Assembly: GCF_011761185.1 (NCBI RefSeq)
Contig: NZ_JAAOYM010000001.1
Span: 3,844,001 to 3,908,000 of the forward strand
Length of the DNA: 64,000 nucleotides
DNA from: Saccharomonospora amisosensis
GTDB taxonomy: Bacteria > Actinomycetota > Actinomycetes > Mycobacteriales > Pseudonocardiaceae
Reading direction: 5' to 3'
The position numbers and the translations under genes are program-made. Under the pieces are notes generated by a model. That model was not told the DNA's origin. It made no database searches and was given only the letters and a program-made list of their open reading frames with translations. This document shows positions 58,192-64,000 of this stretch, piece by piece; position 1 is the stretch's first letter; each line of letters starts with the position of its first letter.

Positions 58192-59184
58192 ATGGAGTTT
58201 CGTCGTCTCGGCCGCAGCGGCCTTTCCGTCAGCGAGATCGCCTACGGCAACTGGCTCACCCACGGCTCCCAGGTGGAGGAGGAGCAGGCACGGGCGTGCG
58301 TCAAGGCGGCGCTCGACGCGGGGGTGACCACCTTCGACACCGCCGACGTGTACGCGAACACGGCGGCGGAGTCTGTGCTCGGGCGCAGCCTCGCCGGACA
58401 GCGCAGGGAAAGCCTGGAAATCTGCACCAAGGTGTTCTGGCCGACCGGGCCGGGTGGCCCCAACGACAAGGGGCTGTCCCGTAAGCACATCATGGAGTCC
58501 GCGCACGCCTCGCTGAAGCGGCTCGACACCGACTACATCGACCTTTACCAGGCACACCGCTTCGACCACAGCGTGCCGCTCGAGGAGACGATGGTCGCCT
58601 TCGCCGACCTCGTCCGGCAGGGCAAGGTGCTCTATCTCGGCGTCTCGGAGTGGACGGCGGAGCAGATCACCAGGGGCGCGCAACTTGCCCGCGAGCTGCG
58701 GGTACCACTGGTGTCCAACCAGCCGCAGTACAACATGCTGTGGCGCGTCATCGAGGAACAGGTCGTACCCGCCTGCGAGCGCGAGGGCATGAGTCAGATC
58801 GTGTGGTCGCCGATCGCGCAGGGCGTGCTCACCGGCAAGTACCGAAGCGGGCAGGCACCGCCCGCCGGGTCACGGGCCACCGACACCAACGGCGGCGCGA
58901 ACTTCGTCAAGCGATTCCTCTCCGACGACGTGCTGGCCGGTGTCGAACGATTGCGCCCGCTCGCCGACCAGGCCGGGCTGTCGCTCGCCCAGCTCGCCGT
59001 CGCGTGGGTACTGCAGAACACCAACGTGGCATCCGCCATCATCGGCGCTTCCCGGCCGGAACAGGTGCACGAGAACGTGAAGGCCGCGGGTGTGCGGCTG
59101 GAGGCCGACCTGATGCACGCGATCGACGAGGCCCTAGGTGACATCGTCGAGCGCGATCCCCGGATGACTCAAAGCCCACGCTGA
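58192..59184 (+). CDS. aldo/keto reductase (voltage-gated channel beta-subunit-like, AKR6 type)
   Basis: NADPH-dependent TIM-barrel reductase of 330 residues. The tetrad is visible as Asp50 and Tyr55 (FDTADVY), the CTKVFW lysine and the YQAHRFD histidine. YNMLWRVIEEQVVPACEREG and SPIAQGVLTGKY are typical of the beta-subunit-like branch. The substrate is an unknown aldehyde or ketone. TAGGGT six bases before the ATG suggests a leaderless transcript. Confidence 0.92.
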   Translation: MEFRRLGRSGLSVSEIAYGNWLTHGSQVEEEQARACVKAALDAGVTTFDTADVYANTAAESVLGRSLAGQRRESLEICTKVFWPTGPGGPNDKGLSRKHIMESAHASLKRLDTDYIDLYQAHRFDHSVPLEETMVAFADLVRQGKVLYLGVSEWTAEQITRGAQLARELRVPLVSNQPQYNMLWRVIEEQVVPACEREGMSQIVWSPIAQGVLTGKYRSGQAPPAGSRATDTNGGANFVKRFLSDDVLAGVERLRPLADQAGLSLAQLAVAWVLQNTNVASAIIGASRPEQVHENVKAAGVRLEADLMHAIDEALGDIVERDPRMTQSPR

Positions 59185-59197
59185 GGTTGTCCGCCTT

Positions 59198-59557
59198 TCA
59201 CTCCCGGTCGCGCTTGGGCCGGGAGTCGTGCCTGCGTGCATCGGCGGCGGCGCTCCAGACCAGCCTCACCTCCTCCAGCAGCTCCCACGGCTTGAGTACG
59301 GTGGTGCGCGGCAGCGAGCCCGCGAAGCTCACCGGATGCTTGCGGAACCGGCGCAGCATCCGGCCGGGCTTGCTGGTCATCCGCTGCCGCAGGTCGGCGA
59401 GGTAGCGGCGCCGCACGTCCCGCTCGATTCTGGTGCCACACCGGGTGCACGTCGTGACGACTAGCAGCCGCCCCGCGTACGCCAGCTCGTGCGGGGTCTC
59501 CTCACCACAGTGGTGACACAGCAACGTGGCCCGCTCGACGACACCCATCCGCGTCAC
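59198..59557 (-). CDS. zinc-ribbon hypothetical protein
   Basis: Protein of 119 residues. A CHHC...CTRC pair (about residues 14-40, LCHHCGEETPHELAYAGRLL and VTTCTRCGT) forms a zinc ribbon. The rest is basic and helical (RRRYLADLRQRMTSKPGRML) with FRKHPVSFAGSLPRTTVLKPWELLEEVRL. No characterised family. The GTG overlaps the cytidylyltransferase stop by four bases, so it is the last gene of the dehydrogenase operon. Confidence 0.72.
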   Translation of the reverse strand: MTRMGVVERATLLCHHCGEETPHELAYAGRLLVVTTCTRCGTRIERDVRRRYLADLRQRMTSKPGRMLRRFRKHPVSFAGSLPRTTVLKPWELLEEVRLVWSAAADARRHDSRPKRDRE

Positions 59558-60291
59558 CCCTGATAGTCCTCGGCCGCGAGCACCTGCTCGGCGATCACCA
59601 GATCGTGCGGGTACGTGATCTTGAAGTTGCGCTGCTCGCCGCGAACCCAGCGCACCGGTAGCCCGGAGAACCGTTCCATGCAGGAGGCGGTGTCGGTGCC
59701 GAGGAACTCCTCGCGCGCCGCCTGCTCGTAAGCCGCGAGCAGCGGCGTCGCACGGAAACCCTGCGGCGTCTGCGTTCGGATGATCGCCCCCGGTGGCTGT
59801 TTGGCGAGTGTGCTGCCGTCACCGCCCACCGCCACGATGTCGTCCGCGGGCAGTCCGGGAATCGCGCCACCGTGCTCGCGCGCCGCATGCAGTACCCCGG
59901 CGATCAGCGACGGGCTGACCAGCGGGCGCGCGGCGTCGTGCAGCAGCACCGTGTCGACGGTTCCCTCGTCGATACGGCTCGCGAGGTGCCGCAGCGCCTT
60001 CAGCTCGGATTCCTGCCGCGTGTCGCCGCCGTGGACGAGCTCCACCTCGGTGCCATCGACCTCGCGGTCCAGCACCCACTCCACCAGTTCGGTGTCCTGG
60101 GGCCGGGTCACGAGCACGAGCACGCCGATCTCGGGCACCCTGGCGAACGCGCCCAGCGACCAGGAGACGAGACGGCGGCCCGCGAGCGGCAGGTAGACCT
60201 TGTTCATCCCGGCCCCAACCCGGGTCCCGGCCCCACTCGCCAGCACGACTCCCGCGGCGTACGGCGTGCGTCGCGCTTTCCGTCGTGCCAC
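59554..60291 (-). CDS. IspD/TarI-type cytidylyltransferase
   Basis: Nucleotidyltransferase of 245 residues. The CTP-binding GVVLASGAGTRVGAGMNKVYLPLAGR, LLHDAARPLVSPSL, RTQTPQGFRA and the TDTAS metal region are intact. It matches the IspD superfamily, but the NKVYLPL lysine motif and the setting differ from the usual actinobacterial ispD beside ispF or carD. It may make a CDP-polyol other than CDP-methylerythritol. The GTG at 60291 is seven bases after the E2 stop. Confidence 0.82.
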   Translation of the reverse strand: MARRKARRTPYAAGVVLASGAGTRVGAGMNKVYLPLAGRRLVSWSLGAFARVPEIGVLVLVTRPQDTELVEWVLDREVDGTEVELVHGGDTRQESELKALRHLASRIDEGTVDTVLLHDAARPLVSPSLIAGVLHAAREHGGAIPGLPADDIVAVGGDGSTLAKQPPGAIIRTQTPQGFRATPLLAAYEQAAREEFLGTDTASCMERFSGLPVRWVRGEQRNFKITYPHDLVIAEQVLAAEDYQG

Positions 60292-60298
60292 ACCGCGA

Positions 60299-61428
<1,130 letters not shown>

Positions 61429-61435
<7 letters not shown>

Positions 61436-62433
61436 GCCGTCACCAGCTCCCGCGCCCCGCGCACGATGTCCTCGGTCTGCGGCACGGCGGCCCGCTCCAG
61501 CCGCGGCGCGTACGGGATCGGCACGTCCAGCCCGCACAGCCTCGCCACCGGCGCCCGCAGGTGACCGAACGCGCTGGATTCGACGATCGTGGCAGCCACC
61601 TCCGCCATGAACCCACCGGTCCGCGGCGCCTCCTGCACCAACAGCGCCCTTCCTGTCGCCGTAACGCTGTCCACAATGGGCGCCGCGTCGAGCGGTCGCA
61701 GCGTGCGCGGGTCGAGCACACTCGCCTCGATGCCGTCGGCCGCCAGCTGCTCGGCCGCCTGCAGCGCCCGCGACACCATCACCCCGGTCGCCACGATCGT
61801 CAGGTCGCCCCCGGTTCGCCGCACGGTGGTCTCCCCCAGTCGCACCCGCGTGGCCTCCTCCGGCACCGGGCCGCTCTGCTTGTAGAGCAGCTTGTGCTCC
61901 AGCACGATCACCGGGTTCGGGTCGTCGATCGCCGCGAGCAGCAGCCCCTTGGCGTCGGCCGCCGTGCTCGGCATGACGACCTTGAGGCCGGGCACGTGCG
62001 CGAACCAAGCCTCCAGGCTCTGCGAGTGCTGCGCCGCGGCGCCCGTGCCCGAGCCGCCGGGAGCTCGCAGCACCATCGGCACGCTCGCCGCCCCACCGAG
62101 CATGAAGTGGATCTTGGCTGCCTGGTTGACAATCTGGTCCATGGCCTGGGCGGTGAAGTCCGAGAACTGGATTTCCACGACTGGGCGCATGCCCGCCAGC
62201 GCGGCCCCCACCGCCGCGCCGACGATTCCCAGCTCGCTGATCGGCGTATCTCGTACCCGCCGCTCGCCGAACCGGTGCACCAGGTCGCCGGTGACGCCGA
62301 ACGCGCCGCCGTAAGTGCCGATGTCCTCGCCGAGCAAGAACACTCGCTCGTCGACCTCCATCGCCTGCGCCAGCGCCTCGCGCACCGCCTCGGAGTAGGT
62401 CAGGGTGCGGTGTTTCGGCAGTACCGCGGTCAT
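61429..62433 (-). CDS. 2-oxoacid dehydrogenase E1 beta (AcoB/PdhB-like)
   Basis: Protein of 334 residues. Seen are [62 protein letters not shown] and the [18 protein letters not shown] segment. Its length fits the acetoin- or pyruvate-dehydrogenase beta chain. It is coupled to E1 alpha upstream (four-base overlap). Substrate unknown. Confidence 0.93.
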
Positions 62434-63401
62434 GCGTCACCCCTCGCGTACACGGCGTCGGCCAGCGAGTCCGCCCGCGCGTCCGGTGCCGCGTTGGCCA
62501 CGCGGATCGCCTCCCGAACAGCGTCCCTCGCCTCGTCCCTGCAGGCGGCGACGTCCGCTTCGGACAGTGTCGCCGCCACCACCCGCTCGAACCGCGCGAT
62601 CGGGTCCTGCTCCCGCCAGGCCTCGATCTCCTCCCTGGGGCGGTAGAGATTCTTGTCGCTCTTCGAATGGCCCTTCCAGCGGTACGTCACGGCCTCCACC
62701 AGGCTCGGTCCCTGCCCGGCCCTGGCCCGGTGCACCGCGTCGGAAACCGCGTCGTGCACGGCCTGCGGGTCGTTGCCGTCAACGGTCACACCGGGGATGC
62801 CGTAGGCAGCGGCGCGCTCGGCGAGCCGCTCTACCTTGAACGCCTTGCCCACCGACATGGACATGCCGTAGTGGTTGTTCTCGCACACGAACACCACGGG
62901 CAGGTCCCAGATAGCGGCGAGGTTGACTCCCTCGTGCCAGGCGCCCTCGTTCACCGCGCCATCGCCGAAGAAGCTCACCACCACCTCGTCGCCACCGCGC
63001 ATTGACACGGCCAGCCCCGCGCCGGCCGCGATCGGCACGCCGCCCGCGACGATGCCGTTCGCGCCGAGGTTGCCGGTGGCGACGTCGGCGATGTGCATCG
63101 AGCCACCTCGGCCCCGGCAGTAGCCAGTCTCCTTGGCCAGCAGCTCCGCCATCATCGCGTCGAGCCGTGCACCTCTGGCGATGCAGTGCCCGTGCCCGCG
63201 ATGGGTCGAGGTGATGTAGTCGCCCTCGCGCAGCGCCAGGCAGGCGCCGGCGGGCACCGCTTCCTGCCCGATCGACAGGTGCATCGTGCCGTGCATCAGC
63301 CCACGCGCGAAGAGATCGTCCACCGCCTCCTCGAACCGGCGGATCGTCCACATCGTCCGCAACGTGGCCCGCGCCGCGTCCGCGTCCTTGGTCAGGTCCA
63401 T
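62430..63401 (-). CDS. 2-oxoacid dehydrogenase E1 alpha (AcoA/PdhA-like)
   Basis: TPP-dependent subunit of 323 residues. The TPP motif [34 protein letters not shown] and the phosphorylation-loop-like [10 protein letters not shown] are clear. At this length it is closest to AcoA-type chains. The ATG has GGAGG upstream and overlaps the SAF-domain gene by ten bases. No E3 is present in the operon. Confidence 0.93.
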   Translation of the reverse strand: MDLTKDADAARATLRTMWTIRRFEEAVDDLFARGLMHGTMHLSIGQEAVPAGACLALREGDYITSTHRGHGHCIARGARLDAMMAELLAKETGYCRGRGGSMHIADVATGNLGANGIVAGGVPIAAGAGLAVSMRGGDEVVVSFFGDGAVNEGAWHEGVNLAAIWDLPVVFVCENNHYGMSMSVGKAFKVERLAERAAAYGIPGVTVDGNDPQAVHDAVSDAVHRARAGQGPSLVEAVTYRWKGHSKSDKNLYRPREEIEAWREQDPIARFERVVAATLSEADVAACRDEARDAVREAIRVANAAPDARADSLADAVYARGDA

Positions 63402-64000
63402 GCCACCCCCACCTCCTCGCCCATGAGCACCCGGTCCTGCAGCCTGCGCAGCGTCGCGATCGTGGTGGTCTCGTCGACCGCGACGTCGGCGGCGGTCAGC
63501 GCCGTCCCAGCGGGCACGTCACGCAGCACCCGCGCTCCGGCGACCAGCCCGAGCGGGATGTGACCCCCGCCGGCGGCGCTCGCGGCGCTGTCGGTGACGC
63601 CGTAAACGGTCTCACCACCGATGCCGTCGATCGACTCGCCCTCGCGCAGGTCGCGCTTGGCCACGGCGAGCACCTCGGCGTTCCAGGCACGCGGCGCGAG
63701 GCTCGGCCTGCGATCGAGCACCGCTTCTGCCACCGACAGCGGCGCCTCCACGCTCGCCAGGTGGTAGGGCCGGTAGAACGCGTAGTACGGGCCCTTGCCC
63801 ATGCTCAGGTACGCCATCTCCGCCACGACGACGGGGTGGTCGCTGCGGCCGATGACGAACACGCCGGGCGCGACCGGGCCGGTGCAGTAGTCCACGACGC
63901 CCGAGCCGGGCAGCACGCCACCTTCGGCGGCGGGCCGGAAGGTCTCGGCCAGCCCTTCCACCGTGCAATGTGGACCGGTGAGTCCGCGGGCGGGCACAGC
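63392..64000 (-). CDS. SAF-domain oxidoreductase, C-terminal part (COG4091, DRL-like)
   Basis: Right-edge partial gene; about 203 C-terminal residues are seen. The sequence [41 protein letters not shown] and [20 protein letters not shown] is typical of the COG4091 homoserine-dehydrogenase-like proteins, whose SAF-type C-terminal domain is visible ([20 protein letters not shown]). One branch of this family is DRL, the alternative 1-deoxyxylulose-5-phosphate reductoisomerase. Function here is open. It is the first visible gene of the operon. Confidence 0.72.
   Translation of the reverse strand, partial: AVPARGLTGPHCTVEGLAETFRPAAEGGVLPGSGVVDYCTGPVAPGVFVIGRSDHPVVVAEMAYLSMGKGPYYAFYRPYHLASVEAPLSVAEAVLDRRPSLAPRAWNAEVLAVAKRDLREGESIDGIGGETVYGVTDSAASAAGGGHIPLGLVAGARVLRDVPAGTALTAADVAVDETTTIATLRRLQDRVLMGEEVGVAWT

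Overview
The window is GC-rich, densely packed actinobacterial chromosome. F420-type (DUF385) reductases, a bcc-aa3 respiratory branch with actinobacterial CtaF, a PimB'-like mannosyltransferase, BsaP, NrtR and many GTG/TTG or apparently leaderless starts all fit. Gene order resembles two Mycobacterium tuberculosis blocks as I remember them: nrtR-nadABC-hisDCB with bioB-bsaP-DUF2567 (about Rv1589-Rv1601), and pimB'-NlpC/P60-exonuclease/UvrC-like-qcr/cta-trpD-asnB-adoK-erpA (about Rv2188-Rv2204). I infer Pseudonocardiales (Amycolatopsis, Saccharomonospora or Prauserella type); the genus is not certain. I see no rRNA, tRNA, CRISPR, insertion sequence or prophage.

Region 1 (1-7904, minus strand) is one run of genes: a sugar ABC importer, a Gfo/Idh dehydrogenase, a secreted ThuA plus DUF1080 protein, an Ino1-like synthase and a UbiA-family prenyltransferase cut by the left edge. 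Region 2 (8045-17869) holds a GT39 membrane protein, two deazaflavin-type nitroreductases, lpdA, plsC, a threonine dehydratase, soxR, and a tetR-MMPL efflux pair with clear palindromic operators. Two arrays of a 21-bp repeat in opposite orientation flank one nitroreductase gene; a third array lies at 27 kb.

Region 3 (17877-33663) is cofactor and amino-acid metabolism: hisDCB, nadABC under a divergent nrtR with a visible operator, bioB-bsaP, bioD, bioA, and a SulP-carbonic anhydrase fusion. Region 4 (33747-43339) is envelope and nucleic-acid work: a degenerate uridine-kinase-like protein, PimB', two peptidoglycan hydrolase-type proteins, a NYN protein, a secreted endonuclease/phosphatase-fold protein and a DnaQ-UvrC fusion.

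Region 5 (43468-56153) encodes the cytochrome bc1-aa3 branch (ctaE-qcrCAB and ctaC-ctaF; ctaD is not here), trpD, asnB, adoK, erpA and small conserved genes, with a decayed SRPBCC gene after asnB. Region 6 (56221-64000) has a secreted protein, two divergent TetR regulators, an aldo/keto reductase and a tightly coupled minus-strand operon: SAF-domain oxidoreductase (cut by the right edge), E1 alpha, E1 beta, E2, IspD/TarI-like cytidylyltransferase and zinc-ribbon protein. This last operon is the best candidate for an undescribed pathway. Many promoters show a TANNNT box 6-8 bases before the start codon, implying widespread leaderless transcription.
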